Shown: positions 1 through 10,499 of the stretch, piece after piece
Position numbering within the stretch: position 1 is the first letter of the stretch
Layout: every line of letters begins with the position of its first letter
Origin: Lysobacter sp.
GTDB lineage: Bacteria; Pseudomonadota; Gammaproteobacteria; Xanthomonadales; Xanthomonadaceae
Assembly (NCBI GenBank): GCA_008015835.1
Contig: SSGH01000007.1
Coordinates: 186,001 to 250,000 of the forward strand
Length of the DNA stretch: 64,000 nt
Direction: 5' to 3'
Translations under genes and position numbers: made by a program
Notes under the pieces: generated by a model
What the model was told of the DNA's origin: nothing
Database searches by the model: none
Seen by the model: the letters and a program-made list of their open reading frames with translations, nothing else

Positions 1-471
1 GCCTTGGCATCGCCGCGACGCGTGATCGACCCGCAGATGCTGAAGGTCCGCACGATGTTCGGCGAAGCCAGCGAATTCGGATTGCGCAACGGCGTCAGCG
101 TGCCGCTGCACGGCCCCGGCACCGGCTGGGGCTTGATGTCGTTCGCTTCGAAGCATTTGAGCGCTCAGGATTTCGATTACCTCTTGCCCGAACTGCATCT
201 GCTCGCGCACTTCGCGCACGAAGCCGCGCGCCGATTCAGCTATTCGAAAACGCCCGCCGACCTGCCGACGCTGACCAAGCGCGAACGCGAATGTCTTTCG
301 TGGGCCGCCGAGGGCAAAACCAGTTGGGAAATCGGCCAATTGCTGAACATCAGCGAACGCACCTCGATTTTCCATCTGCAGAACGCGATGCAGAAATTAG
401 GCGTCAGCGGACGCCAGGCCGCGATCGCGCGCGCCGTGTCTTTGGGATTGATCGTCTCGATCCGAACGTGA
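1..471 (+). CDS. LuxR-family transcriptional regulator (autoinducer-binding domain plus C-terminal HTH), 5' truncated by window edge
   Basis: C-terminal LTKRERECLSWAAEGKTSWEIGQLLNISERTSIFHLQNAMQKLGV is a classic LuxR HTH; frame open to window start; precedes a luxI-type gene. Confidence 0.9.
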   Translation, partial: ALASPRRVIDPQMLKVRTMFGEASEFGLRNGVSVPLHGPGTGWGLMSFASKHLSAQDFDYLLPELHLLAHFAHEAARRFSYSKTPADLPTLTKRERECLSWAAEGKTSWEIGQLLNISERTSIFHLQNAMQKLGVSGRQAAIARAVSLGLIVSIRT

Positions 472-530
472 TTCCCGCCCGCGATTCGGGCGCGCGCGTT
501 CGTGCGTTCGCCCGAATCGGACACCGATCA

Positions 531-550
531 ACCTGTAAGGTTCGTCAGCT
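531..550 (+). promoter_or_regulatory. putative lux box (ACCTGTAAGGTTCGTCAGCT)
   Basis: NNCTG-N10-CAGNN dyad in the luxR-luxI intergenic region, upstream of the luxI-type start. Confidence 0.6.
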
Positions 551-609
551 ATAAGACCTGACAGGACCGCGCTGAGCTATGTCTCCCCCCATCGCAATAC
601 GGAGAGACT

Positions 610-1230
610 ATGCCTACGATTACGGTCGCTCGCGCCGGCGAGCGCGGTTTGCACGCCGCGCTGTTGGAGAGCATGTACAGACTTCGTTGCGACGTGTTCC
701 ATCGCCGCCTCGGTTGGGACGTGCGGGTCGAGAACGGGCGCGAACACGATTGGTTCGATCTCATCGGCCCGTACTACCTCGTCGCGCACGAAGGCGATTT
801 CGACGCGATCGGCTGCTGCCGTTTGTTGCCGACGCGCGGCCCGAACATGTTGCGGGATATTTTTCCCGAACTGCTCGACGGCGCGGAGGCGCCGTCGGCC
901 GACGACATTTGGGAAGTCAGTCGATTCGCGATCAGCGCGCGCTGTTCGCAAGGCGGATTCGGCTTCAGCGAAGTGCCCGCCTCGATTCTCGCGGAGATGA
1001 TCCGGTTCGCCGGCCGCCACCGCGCGCAAGCGCTCGTCGGCGTCACCAGCGCGCCGGTGGAACGCATGCTCAAGCGCATGGGCTTGGCCGTCGAACGGCT
1101 CGGCGCGGCGCGTCGGATCGGCAACACGATGAGCTTGGCGTTCCGGATTCCGGTGAATGCGCAGAATCTGGATATCGCCAACGCGACGGTCGCGGCCGCG
1201 CCGGAAATCGTGTTCTCGCGCGCGGCGTAG
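610..1230 (+). CDS. acyl-homoserine-lactone synthase (LuxI family)
   Basis: RxxVF...W, E(H)DxFD, CRLLPT, F(P)EL and WEVSRF signature residues of LuxI proteins present. Confidence 0.93.
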   Translation: MPTITVARAGERGLHAALLESMYRLRCDVFHRRLGWDVRVENGREHDWFDLIGPYYLVAHEGDFDAIGCCRLLPTRGPNMLRDIFPELLDGAEAPSADDIWEVSRFAISARCSQGGFGFSEVPASILAEMIRFAGRHRAQALVGVTSAPVERMLKRMGLAVERLGAARRIGNTMSLAFRIPVNAQNLDIANATVAAAPEIVFSRAA

Positions 1231-1395
1231 TCGGGTTCCGGGCTTCGCGCCTTGCGGTTCGATCGGGCGCTCCGCCCGCGAAACGGATCGGGGCGCTCGA
1301 TCGGTGCGTAGACGCGAGGCCGAGCATCGCGGCGCGTCGGCTCGGACTTCGGCGGATGGGCTCTGCCCACCCGCCGAATCTCACGCGCGCGGCGG

Positions 1396-2235
1396 TCAGG
1401 CGACCGCTTGCTGACGCTTTCCGGGCAGCGCGGTTTTCGCGACCTGCGTCGTATCGCGGGCATGCCGCTCGCGCAGCAGATGCGCCGCGCCGTCCCACAG
1501 CGCGCGGCGCGCGCTCAGCGCCGCGTGCGCGGCGTCGCGCGCTTCCTGCAGGCCGTTCGGGCGTTTCTTCAGCTCGGACACCACCAGCCGGCTCGCCGCC
1601 GGGCCATGGGTATCGCCATCCAGCTCGATATGGCGCTTCAGGTAATAAACGAAACCCGGCGCCACGTTCTCGTCCAGCCCCCAGCGATCGAGCAGACCCT
1701 GGAACATATCCGGAATCACGTTCTCGCGCCCGTAGAAGAAGCAGGCCATCGTTTCGAGCAGCGAGCCCTTCGTGGCCGTACCCAAGGTATAGCGCACGAA
1801 CTCGCGAACGAATTGCGGGGTGCCGGCGGTTTCGAACGCGTCGTCCAGCGACGACCCGGCGCGCAGCGCGTCGAGGAAGCTTCGGAATTCGCCGCTGTCG
1901 GCGCCCACATCGTCCATCGCTTTCAGATACAGATCGAGATGGCTGGCCGGATGGCCTTCGGCGTCGACGTCGCTTTCTTCGGCCAACACGATGTCGTTGA
2001 TCAGCCGCGCCGCGACCGGATCGGCGGGCGGCATCCACGGCAGCTCGACGCAGGTCAAATCGCGCTGCAGTCGCTTGGCCAGGGACATGAAATCCCAAAC
2101 CGCGTAAACGTGGACTTGCATGAACCGTCGCAGAGCGCCGAGATCGACGATCTCGTCGAAAACGCGGTGGCTTTCCAGACTTTCGCGAATACGGCGCATG
2201 CCGGGGGTCAGAACGGCATCCACTTCCTTCTTCAT
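1396..2235 (-). CDS. DUF3050 family (heme-oxygenase-like fold) protein
   Basis: ORF with ATG at 2235; MHVYAVWDFMSL, ELPWMPP and DTHGPAA motifs resemble DUF3050. Confidence 0.7.
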   Translation of the reverse strand: MKKEVDAVLTPGMRRIRESLESHRVFDEIVDLGALRRFMQVHVYAVWDFMSLAKRLQRDLTCVELPWMPPADPVAARLINDIVLAEESDVDAEGHPASHLDLYLKAMDDVGADSGEFRSFLDALRAGSSLDDAFETAGTPQFVREFVRYTLGTATKGSLLETMACFFYGRENVIPDMFQGLLDRWGLDENVAPGFVYYLKRHIELDGDTHGPAASRLVVSELKKRPNGLQEARDAAHAALSARRALWDGAAHLLRERHARDTTQVAKTALPGKRQQAVA

Positions 2236-2559
2236 GGCACTTCTCCTTGTACGAACGTCGCATGGCAATGGGAACGCCCGAACGAAGCCATCCCTAGATT
2301 CGTCCGAGCGCCGGGATCGACGTGCATCGATTCCGGCCCCCGGGCATCGCGCATCCACGCGACGCCCGCTTCGCGATACATCCTTATACCGCTTATCCCT
2401 CGACGGGCTCAGGCGCCTCATGCGCCCGCCCCGCCGTTTACGTTCGTTGCCCGCCGCGCCCGAAGGCGCGGCGCTCGTCGCGGTGCGTTCGGCGGCGCGA
2501 ACGGCCGCGTCCCGACGACGACGAATTCCGAAAACCGCAGACCCGCGGCGTCGAAGACC

Positions 2560-3078
2560 TCAAGCCGAATACAGCGGGTAGAGACTGGTCTCCTCCCGCT
2601 CGATCCGCTGCCCCAACAAACCGCCGACCGTCCGATAGTCGGACATGAATTCGGTGCGGGCATCCGCATCGAATTCGGGTAACTGGTACTTCTTGACGAA
2701 ATCGACCACGCCGCGCGCGATAGCGTTCATCTCGCGACGGAAGCTGCGGATCAACGCCGTGTTCTCGACGTCGCCCTGCATCGAATTCTCGACGTAGTTG
2801 TAGAAACGCACGTTCTCGGCGATCAAGTGCCCTTCGAGATGCACTTTGAACGCCATCAGCATCTGCGGGACTTGTTTGAAATCGCCGCGGTCGGCGGCTT
2901 CCCCGATCTGACCGAACAATTGGACCAGCACTTTGTGGTCGTTTTTGAGCGCCGGAACCAGATTCGGGTCGTAGGCGATGCCGCCCCGCCGTTGTTCCGC
3001 CGTCGGTATCCCATTGGGCAGCGCTTGCGAGGTGGGCGCTTGTTTCCCACCGAAAAGCTTACGTAACCGGTCGAACAC
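2560..3078 (-). CDS. hemerythrin (HHE) domain-containing protein
   Basis: DHKVLVQLFGQI...HLEGHLIAENVRFYNYV...REETSLYPLY; GTG start at 3078. Confidence 0.75.
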   Translation of the reverse strand: MFDRLRKLFGGKQAPTSQALPNGIPTAEQRRGGIAYDPNLVPALKNDHKVLVQLFGQIGEAADRGDFKQVPQMLMAFKVHLEGHLIAENVRFYNYVENSMQGDVENTALIRSFRREMNAIARGVVDFVKKYQLPEFDADARTEFMSDYRTVGGLLGQRIEREETSLYPLYSA

Positions 3079-3390
3079 TCCACATCCCCTGTCGTTTTTG
3101 TCCGTGAATCGCACACATTCGCGCCGACCATAATGGCTGAAATGAATAGCGAATACCTGTAAGAACTTACAGGGTGGAGGGTTGCGCATTTCGAATGCGG
3201 CGCGCGTCACATATCGCTACGGAAAGGGGGCAGCGATCACGACGAAGATCGCCCCGCCGAAACGGCCCTTTCGCCCGTCTGCGCTACGCGGTCCCGGCCG
3301 CGATGGTGGCCGCGCAAGTCTCGCTCCGGCCGCCGAAAAGCGAGGACGCGAAAGGCGATCCTCGGGCGACGAACGCCGCGCCCGGAAACG

Positions 3391-3420
3391 ACGAAGCCCG
3401 CCGGAGGGCGGGCTTGTCGG
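3391..3420 (-). terminator. hairpin terminator downstream of tRNA-Gln
   Basis: GCCCGCC-CTCC-GGCGGGC followed by T-rich sequence on the minus strand. Confidence 0.5.
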
Positions 3421-3468
3421 ATGCTTCGCTCGGGCGTTCGAGGGAACGCGCGGAGCGAGTCGCGGAAT

Positions 3469-3544
3469 TGGCAGCCCCGGATGGATTCGAACCACCGAAT
3501 GCCTGAGTCAGAGTCAGGTGCCTTACCGCTTGGCGACGGGGCTG
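3469..3544 (-). tRNA. tRNA-Gln(CTG)
   Basis: Minus strand CAGCCCCGTCGCCAAGCGGTAAGGCACCTGACTCTGACTCAGG...GGGGCTGCCA; acceptor, D, anticodon (loop CTCTGAC) and T arms fold; encoded CCA. Confidence 0.95.
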
Positions 3545-3698
3545 TGGGTATTGCGGGAGAAGCGCGGGCGGCGATTGTAACGCCAAATCGACGATGCCCG
3601 AAACGTGGGGGCCGCCGACGCGAAGGCGCCGAAGCGCCGACGCGAAACCGGGCACGACGCGAGGATCGGGGAAGATCCCGACCCTCGCAGCGAAGCGA

Positions 3699-4091
3699 TC
3701 AGCGCTTCGAGAACTGGGTCGCGCGACGGGCTTTGTGCAGACCGATCTTCTTACGCTCGACCTCGCGAGCGTCGCGGGTCATGAAGCCGGCCTTGCGCAG
3801 CTCGGACTTCAGCGACTCGTCGTACTCGACCAAGGCGCGGGCGATGCCGAGGCGGATCGCGCCGGCCTGACCGGTGGTGCCGCCGCCGACGGCGGTGACG
3901 ACCACGTCGAACTTGTCGGTGGTCTTGGTCAGTTCGAGCGGCTGACGGACGATCATGCGCGCGGTTTCGCGGCCGAAGAATTCGTCGAGCGGGCGCTCGT
4001 TGACGGTGATGTTGCCGGTGCCCTTACGCAGGAAGACGCGAGCGACGGAGGATTTGCGACGGCCGGTGCCGTAGTTTTGGGTGATGGCCAT
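3699..4091 (-). CDS. rpsI: 30S ribosomal protein S9
   Basis: [14 protein letters not shown]...[26 protein letters not shown]. Confidence 0.98.
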   Translation of the reverse strand: MAITQNYGTGRRKSSVARVFLRKGTGNITVNERPLDEFFGRETARMIVRQPLELTKTTDKFDVVVTAVGGGTTGQAGAIRLGIARALVEYDESLKSELRKAGFMTRDAREVERKKIGLHKARRATQFSKR

Positions 4092-4093
4092 GA

Positions 4094-4522
4094 TCAGATA
4101 TCCAGGACTTGCGGCTGCTGGGCGGCGTGCGGGTGCTCGGAGCCTTTGTAGACCTTGAGCTTCTTGTACATCGCGCGGCCGAGCGGATTCTTCGGCAGCA
4201 TGCCCTTCACGGCGATTTCGATGACCTGTTCCGGATGACGCTCCAGCGCTTGCGCGAGCGTTTCGGTCTTGAGGTTGCCGATGTGGCCGGTGAAGCGGTG
4301 ATAAAGCTTGTCGTTCATCTTGTTGCCGGTGACGTGGATCTTCTCGGCGTTGATGACGATCAGGTAATCGCCGGTGTCGACGTGCGGGGTGTAGACGGGC
4401 TTGTGTTTCCCGCGGAGGCGGCGCGCCAGTTCGGCGGCCAGACGGCCCAGGGTCTTGCCCGAGGCGTCGACGAGATACCAGTCGCGTTGGACGGTCTCGT
4501 TCTTGGCGATGAAAGTCTTCAT
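4094..4522 (-). CDS. rplM: 50S ribosomal protein L13
   Basis: [29 protein letters not shown]; adjacent to rpsI. Confidence 0.98.
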   Translation of the reverse strand: MKTFIAKNETVQRDWYLVDASGKTLGRLAAELARRLRGKHKPVYTPHVDTGDYLIVINAEKIHVTGNKMNDKLYHRFTGHIGNLKTETLAQALERHPEQVIEIAVKGMLPKNPLGRAMYKKLKVYKGSEHPHAAQQPQVLDI

Positions 4523-4762
4523 GTCAGAACTCTTCAGTGGTTACATGGTCGGGCTGGTTGCGGACGGCCGTTGCGGCTTCGCCGGAACTTCACCACGCGT
4601 TGTTGTGCGGCGCAAAAGAGGCGGAATGATAGCGGGGGGCCCCGGCCGCCGCAAGTCGCGGGCTCTCGCGAACGACCGCCGGCCCCGAACCGGGCGAAAC
4701 GCGGCCGGCCGGGGTATCGTGACGCCGCCCTCCTCCGCTCGCTCCTTCGCCGACCCCGCCGC

Positions 4763-5917
4763 GTGCCTTCCCCTCCCTCCACGCCCCCCGCCGCCGGTTC
4801 GTTGCAGGCGCTGGCCGATCGCTGCGTTCAGTGCGGTCTGTGCTTGCCGGTGTGCCCGACCTACGCCCAGGAGCCGCTGGAAACCGAGTCCCCCCGCGGG
4901 CGGATCGCGCTGCTGAAGGCCTGGGACAACGGCACGCTGGCGCCGACCGAGGCCGGCGATGCGCATCTGGACCACTGCTTGGGCTGCCGCCGCTGCGAAT
5001 CGGTCTGCCCGGCAGGCGTGGAATACGGGGCATTGCTGACCCTCGGCCGCGCCCAGCAGCGACAACGGCGGCGTCCGGGCATTCGGCAGCGCACGGCCGA
5101 AGCGCTGGCGGCCCGGCCTCGCCTGCGTGCGGGCGTCTTCGCGCTGTACCGGCGCGCTTGGCCCTGGCTTCCCGCGGCATGGCGGCCGATGCCGCGCCCG
5201 CCGGCCGAAACGCCCCGTCCACCCGGCCGCCCCGCTCCGCGGATTAACGAGGACGCGTCGGCCACAGTCGCGGTCTTCGTCGGCTGTTTCGCCGAGCACT
5301 ACGAAGGACCGGCCCGGGCCGCCTTGGCGCGTTTGCTCGCGGCGCTGGGGATCGACGCCGCGTTTCCCGATCACCCGTCGTGCTGCGGCGCCCTGCACGC
5401 GCATGCCGGCGACACCGACCGCGCCGCGACGCTCAGCCGAGCGGTGTCCGTCGACTTCGCATCGGCGGACATCGTGCTCAGCCTCGCCAGCGGCTGTCAC
5501 GGCGCCTTGGGCGAAACGCTCGGCGAACGCGCGGTCGATGCGCTGGCGTTTCTCGCCCAACGCGCCGACGCGCTGAGCTTCTCGCCCTGCCGCGAACGGA
5601 TCGCGCTGCATGTGCCCTGCACCCAGCGCACGGTCGCCAAGAGCGACGACGCCTTGCGCCGCCTTCTGGCGCGCGTGCCCGATCTGGAACTCGTCGCGCT
5701 CGACGCCGGATTCGGCTGTTGCGGCGCCGCCGGGACGCAGATGCTGACCGATCCCGAACGCGCCGCGCGCTTCCGTCGGCCCCTGCTCGACCCACTGGCC
5801 GGCAGCGGCGCGACCCGCCTGCTCAGCGCGAACATCGGCTGCCGCCTGCATCTGGCTAACGGTACCGAAATTCCGGTCCAGCATCCGCTGGAATTCCTCG
5901 CCGAACGCCTGATCTGA
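4763..5917 (+). CDS. (Fe-S)-binding protein, glycolate oxidase GlcF-like
   Basis: [14 protein letters not shown] and [15 protein letters not shown] ferredoxin motifs, two CCG (cysteine-rich) domains; GTG start. Confidence 0.85.
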   Translation: MPSPPSTPPAAGSLQALADRCVQCGLCLPVCPTYAQEPLETESPRGRIALLKAWDNGTLAPTEAGDAHLDHCLGCRRCESVCPAGVEYGALLTLGRAQQRQRRRPGIRQRTAEALAARPRLRAGVFALYRRAWPWLPAAWRPMPRPPAETPRPPGRPAPRINEDASATVAVFVGCFAEHYEGPARAALARLLAALGIDAAFPDHPSCCGALHAHAGDTDRAATLSRAVSVDFASADIVLSLASGCHGALGETLGERAVDALAFLAQRADALSFSPCRERIALHVPCTQRTVAKSDDALRRLLARVPDLELVALDAGFGCCGAAGTQMLTDPERAARFRRPLLDPLAGSGATRLLSANIGCRLHLANGTEIPVQHPLEFLAERLI

Positions 5918-5954
5918 GCCGCCGCCCGGCTCGGAATCGCGGATAATTCGCGCC

Positions 5955-6599
5955 ATGAACGCCACGCGCACGCTTTCGCCGCTGGACCGTCTGCTCGCCG
6001 ACGCCCAGAACGCCTTGGACACCATCGCCGGCGCGCCGCGCGCCGCGCGCCCCAACCCGGGCGCGACCGAAGCCGACGTCGTACTCGACGACGCCGAACG
6101 CCGTCACGCCGCGGGGCTGATGCGCATCAACCACGTCGGCGAGGTCTGCGCGCAGGCGCTGTACGTGGGCCAAGCCGCCGTCGCCCGCGACGCGCGCACG
6201 CGCGCGCAACTGCTCGCCGCGGCGCAGGAAGAAACCGACCATCTGGCCTGGTGCGCGGACCGCCTGCGCGAACTCGACAGCCGCCCCAGCCTGCTCAACC
6301 CGCTGTGGTACGCCGGCAGCTACGCGATCGGCCTCGCCGCCGGTCTGCGCGGCGACGGCTGGAACCTCGGCTTCGTCGTGGAAACCGAGCGCCAAGTCGA
6401 AGCGCATTTGAACGAGCACCTGGAAACCCTGCCGCCCGCCGATGCGCGCAGCCGCGCGATCCTGACGGTGATGAAGGACGACGAAATCCGTCATGCCGAC
6501 CACGCCGAAGCCGCGGGCGCGAAAGTCTTGCCGCCGCCGATTCCGACGCTGATGGCGGCGGCCTCCAAGCTGATGAAAGCGGTCGCGTACCGCGTCTGA
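5955..6599 (+). CDS. coq7: 2-polyprenyl-3-methyl-6-methoxy-1,4-benzoquinone monooxygenase
   Basis: [16 protein letters not shown]...EETDHLAWC...[11 protein letters not shown] diiron motifs. Confidence 0.95.
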   Translation: MNATRTLSPLDRLLADAQNALDTIAGAPRAARPNPGATEADVVLDDAERRHAAGLMRINHVGEVCAQALYVGQAAVARDARTRAQLLAAAQEETDHLAWCADRLRELDSRPSLLNPLWYAGSYAIGLAAGLRGDGWNLGFVVETERQVEAHLNEHLETLPPADARSRAILTVMKDDEIRHADHAEAAGAKVLPPPIPTLMAAASKLMKAVAYRV

Positions 6600-6726
6600 A
6601 GCGCCATTCGCCCGCGTCGCCCGCGTCGCCCAAGAGCGACACGAATGCCATGCCGACGAAATCACGACAGGCTCCGGCAAAACCGGTCGCTAGACTCGCG
6701 AGTTTCCGCTCTCGCGTGATCGAACG

Positions 6727-7413
6727 ATGGATGCCTCTCACAGCCTGTGGGTCTTCTTTGCGCTGACCTTCGGCATCATCGTGCTGCCGGGCATGGATAT
6801 GGCCTACATCGTCGGCCATGCCCTGCAGTCCGGTCGCCGAGGCGGCGCGATGGCGTTGTCCGGCATCGTCGTCGGCGGGCTGGCGCATGTCGTGCTGAAT
6901 CTCAGCGGCCTGTCGGCGCTGCTGATGGTGTTGCCGGGCGCGTATCGCGTTCTGCTGGTGGCGGGCGCGCTGTATTTGGCGTGGATCGGCGCGCAGATGT
7001 TGCGCGCGGCCTGGACCATACCGCCTGCGGAAACGGCGACGGTGCCGCACGCGCCCACGGAACCGCGTCGGGCGGCCACTGCCTCGGAAACTTCATCCCG
7101 CCGGATCTTCGTCAGCGGCATGCTCAACTGCCTGCTCAACCCGAAAGCCTACGCCTTCATGTTGGCGGTGTTTCCCGCGTTTCTGCCGTCGCGCGACCGA
7201 AGCCTGTCGCTGCAGGCGCTTTGGCTGACGTTGATCATCGCCGGCAATCAAATTGTCGTTTACGGCGCTGTGTTGCTGGCGACGTTGCGCGCGCGGCGTA
7301 GATCGACGGGACGAAGCGCATGGCATCGCGGCGTCGCTGGCGCGATGGGCGTCGCGCTCATCGCGCTGGCCGCGATCACGCTCGCGGGGTACGGAACGGC
7401 GCCGGGCGGATGA
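6727..7413 (+). CDS. LysE/RhtB family amino-acid exporter
   Basis: Hydrophobic; PGMDMAYIVGHALQSGRRGG...LNPKAYAFMLAVFPAF. Confidence 0.85.
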   Translation: MDASHSLWVFFALTFGIIVLPGMDMAYIVGHALQSGRRGGAMALSGIVVGGLAHVVLNLSGLSALLMVLPGAYRVLLVAGALYLAWIGAQMLRAAWTIPPAETATVPHAPTEPRRAATASETSSRRIFVSGMLNCLLNPKAYAFMLAVFPAFLPSRDRSLSLQALWLTLIIAGNQIVVYGAVLLATLRARRRSTGRSAWHRGVAGAMGVALIALAAITLAGYGTAPGG

Positions 7414-7456
7414 TCGGCACGGCCTGCGACATCGGCGCGCGACCCGCGCCATCGAC

Positions 7457-7484
7457 GAAAAAGCCGGCATTCGCCGGCTTTTTC
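7457..7484. terminator. bidirectional intrinsic terminator
   Basis: AAAAAGCCGGC-ATTC-GCCGGCTTTTT between convergent genes. Confidence 0.85.
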
Positions 7485-7506
7485 GATCTTCGGACATCCG
7501 GCGGAA

Positions 7507-8301
7507 TCACTCCACCAAGTTGCGCCCCTGATACAGCTCTTCGATCTCGCGCCGCAGGCGCGCTTCGATCTTCATGCGTTCCTTGAACGAAAGATTCTTC
7601 GCTTTTTCCTCGAACAGATAATTGTCGAGGTCGAAGTCCTTCAGGTGCATCTTCGTGTGGAACAGGTTTTCCTGATACACGTTGACGTCGAGCATTTCGT
7701 ATCGCGACTTGATGTTCTTCGCCAGATAATCCTGGATCGAATTGATCTTATGGTCGATGTAGTGCTTCTTGCCCTTGATGTCGCGGGTGAAGCCGCGCAC
7801 GCGGTAATCCATGACGACGATGTCGGATTCCAAGCTCTCGATCAGATAGTTCAAGGCCTTCAGCGGCGAGATCACGCCGCAGGTGGAGACGTCGATATCG
7901 GCGCGGAAGGTGGCGATGCCGTTGTCCGGGTGGGTTTCCGGATAGGTGTGCACCGTGATGTGCGACTTGTCCATGTGCGCCACCACCGCGTCGGAAATGA
8001 TTTCCCTGCCGGCGTCCTTCTTGTCGATCACCGGCTCCTCGGAAATGAGGATGGTGACCGACGCGCCCTGCGGGTCGTAGTCCTGGCGCGCGATGTTGAG
8101 GATGTTGGCCCCGATGATCTCGGCCACGTCGGTGAGGATCTGCGTCAGGCGGTCGGCGTTGTATTCCTCGTCGATGTACGCGATGTAACGCTGACGTTCC
8201 TCTTCCGAGGAGGCGTAGCAAACGTCGTAGATGTTGAAGGACAACGACTTGGTCAGGTTGTTGAAACCTTGCAGCTTCAGACGCGGCAGCGGCTTGACCA
8301 C
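7507..8301 (-). CDS. speD: S-adenosylmethionine decarboxylase proenzyme
   Basis: [22 protein letters not shown]...[32 protein letters not shown]. Confidence 0.95.
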   Translation of the reverse strand: MVKPLPRLKLQGFNNLTKSLSFNIYDVCYASSEEERQRYIAYIDEEYNADRLTQILTDVAEIIGANILNIARQDYDPQGASVTILISEEPVIDKKDAGREIISDAVVAHMDKSHITVHTYPETHPDNGIATFRADIDVSTCGVISPLKALNYLIESLESDIVVMDYRVRGFTRDIKGKKHYIDHKINSIQDYLAKNIKSRYEMLDVNVYQENLFHTKMHLKDFDLDNYLFEEKAKNLSFKERMKIEARLRREIEELYQGRNLVE

Positions 8302-8608
8302 GGCATCGGTTCCTTAGGGGGCGGAGGCGGGGGCGCGATTATGCGGCAAACCCGGGGGGCTGTCGCGTCGCCGACACCATCGGCGACGTCGCGCGGACGC
8401 GGCTCGGCGACGGCGAAGGGCGCTTCGGTCGCGCGCATCCCCGCGGTCGCTCGACGGCGCGGGCACGATACACGCCGAAGACGACCGCACGAAGACACGG
8501 CCGCGACGGGCATGGCGAAGCGCGCGGGGCGGCGTCTCCGGGCGGCGGGGTCGTTTGCGATCCATGTCACAAAGCCCTACTCTTGGGTATTCCCCCGTTC
8601 TGGCTCAC

Positions 8609-9298
8609 ATGAACACGACATCCGTGGCCACCCTGACCCCTCTTCGCCGCAATGCGAACCCATTGGCGCCGACGATCGCCACGATCGAACGCTTCCTGTC
8701 CCACTGCCACCGTCGCCGCTATCCGCCGCGGACGGAGGTCTTCCGCCCGGGCGACCCGGCCGGCACGCTGTATTACGTGATCTCCGGATCGGTCAGCATC
8801 ATCACCGAGGAAGAAGACGGCCGCGAGCTGGTGCTGGGCTATTTCGGCGCCGGCGAATTCGTCGGCGAGATGGGCCTGTTCGTCGAGAGCGACCGCCGCG
8901 AAGTGATGCTGCGCACGCGCACCCAATGCGAGCGGGCCGAAATCGGCTACGAGCGCCTGTACCAACTGCTCGAAGGCCCGCTGGGCGGCGACGCCGCGCA
9001 ACTGATCTACGCCATCGGCGCGCAGTTGTCGCGCCGCTTGCTGGACACCAGCCGCAAGGCCGGCCGCCTCGCCTTCCTCGACGTGACCGACCGCATCATC
9101 CGCGCACTGCACGACCTGACCCGCGAACCCGAAGCCATGAGCCACCCGCAGGGCACGCAGTTGCGCGTGTCGCGCCAGGAACTCGCCCGCCTCGTCGGCT
9201 GCTCGCGCGAGATGGCCGGCCGCGTGCTCAAGAAGCTGCAGGCCGACGGCAAGCTGCACGCCCGCGGCAAAACCGTCGTGGTGTACGGGACGCGCTAA
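8609..9298 (+). CDS. clp: CRP-like global regulator Clp
   Basis: cNMP-binding fold (GTLYYVISGSVSIITEEEDGRELVLGYFGAGEFVGEMGLF) plus Crp HTH (RVSRQELARLVGCSREMAGRVLKKLQ), typical xanthomonad Clp. Confidence 0.93.
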   Translation: MNTTSVATLTPLRRNANPLAPTIATIERFLSHCHRRRYPPRTEVFRPGDPAGTLYYVISGSVSIITEEEDGRELVLGYFGAGEFVGEMGLFVESDRREVMLRTRTQCERAEIGYERLYQLLEGPLGGDAAQLIYAIGAQLSRRLLDTSRKAGRLAFLDVTDRIIRALHDLTREPEAMSHPQGTQLRVSRQELARLVGCSREMAGRVLKKLQADGKLHARGKTVVVYGTR

Positions 9299-9301
9299 AC
9301 G

Positions 9302-9772
9302 ATGGCCCCGCACGGGATTTCGGTGCCGCCCAGCGAGACGGACATCGATTTGCGCAACGCCACGCCGGCCGACGCCGAGGACGTGGCGCAGTTGCTCGCC
9401 GCCCTGGGCTACCCGTGCGAGCCCGAGGATGCTGCCGAACGCATCGCCGCCATCCTCCACAACGACCGCCAAACCCTGATCCTGGCCCGCTACCGCGGCG
9501 CGGCCTGCGGTCTGCTGTCGCTGGATTTCATGTACTACCTGCCGCTGGGCACCACCACCTGTCGCGTCACCGCGCTCGTGGTGAACGAAGACGCCCGCGG
9601 CTACGGCCTGGGCCGCCTGCTGCTGCGCGACGCCGAACGCCGCGCCCGCTTGGGCGGCGCCGCGCGCCTAGAGGTCACCAGCGCCGGCCACCGCACCGAA
9701 GCCCACGCCTTCTACCGCGCCTGCGGATTCGGCGAAGGCGCGGTGCGTTTCGTCAAATCGCTCGGAGATTGA
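9302..9772 (+). CDS. GNAT family N-acetyltransferase
   Basis: VTALVVNEDARGYGLGRLLLRDAERRA...HAFYRACGF. Confidence 0.88.
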   Translation: MAPHGISVPPSETDIDLRNATPADAEDVAQLLAALGYPCEPEDAAERIAAILHNDRQTLILARYRGAACGLLSLDFMYYLPLGTTTCRVTALVVNEDARGYGLGRLLLRDAERRARLGGAARLEVTSAGHRTEAHAFYRACGFGEGAVRFVKSLGD

Positions 9773-9775
9773 ACC

Positions 9776-10186
9776 GTGCCGACGGAGAAGACCCCGCTTC
9801 CGCCGCTGTCGCTGGATTGCCCCAAATGCGCGGCGAAGATGCATCGCCGCGACTACGACGTCGCCTCGGCCTACCGCTGCGAAGGCTGTCAGGGCCTGTG
9901 GTTCCCGATGCTCGAATTCGAACATCTGCGCCAAGACGCCGACGTGGTGGACGTGGGCGACGCGGACACCGGCGCGCGCTACAACAGCATCGACCGCATC
10001 CAGTGCCCCGCCTGCAAACACCCCTCGCCGCTGGTGCGCATGGTGGACGTGCAGCAACCGCACATCTGGTTCGAGAGCTGCAAATTCTGCTACGGCCGCT
10101 TCTACGACGCCGGCGAATTCCGCGACTTCGCCGAAGTCACCGTCGAAGATTTCTTCAAACGCTTCAAGGTCGATACGCGGTATTGA
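9776..10186 (+). CDS. TFIIB-type zinc-ribbon (zf-TFIIB) protein
   Basis: LDCPKCAAKMHRRDYDVASAYRCEGCQGLWF; GTG start. Confidence 0.8.
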   Translation: MPTEKTPLPPLSLDCPKCAAKMHRRDYDVASAYRCEGCQGLWFPMLEFEHLRQDADVVDVGDADTGARYNSIDRIQCPACKHPSPLVRMVDVQQPHIWFESCKFCYGRFYDAGEFRDFAEVTVEDFFKRFKVDTRY

Positions 10187-10194
10187 TCCCGACT

Positions 10195-10220
10195 GTAGGA
10201 GCGCCGCAAGGCGCGACCGA
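10195..10220. repeat. GTAG-type REP-like hairpin
   Basis: GTAGGAGCGCCGCAAGGCGCGACCGA; hairpin with GTAGGAG head. Confidence 0.5.
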
Positions 10221-10293
10221 ACATCGCGCACACATCCAAAATGCCTGCTTTTGATCGCGGGCCGACCGCTTCGCAATCTCTCCAGACCCATCG

Positions 10294-10322
10294 GGCGGCG
10301 GACAGGATGTCCGCCGTTTTTC
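10294..10322 (+). terminator. intrinsic terminator
   Basis: CGGCGGACA-GGA-TGTCCGCCG followed by TTTTT. Confidence 0.75.
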
Positions 10323-10406
10323 GATTCGCCATGGACGGCGAATCGAAAAATCCCCATAGCGATGCTGTAACGAGATTGCTGTGTCGGTGAAAAGCGCTTT
10401 CTTTTG

Positions 10407-10440
10407 CCTATTTTTCTCTGCACGAGCAAAGAAAAGTAGG
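10407..10440. repeat. imperfect 15-bp inverted repeat
   Basis: CCTATTTTTCTCTGC-ACGA-GCAAAGAAAAGTAGG. Confidence 0.7.
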
Positions 10441-10499
10441 TCGCGCGCGAGCGCGAAAGCTACCGCTATTCAATTACCGGTAGTGCGAGCATAGGAAAT

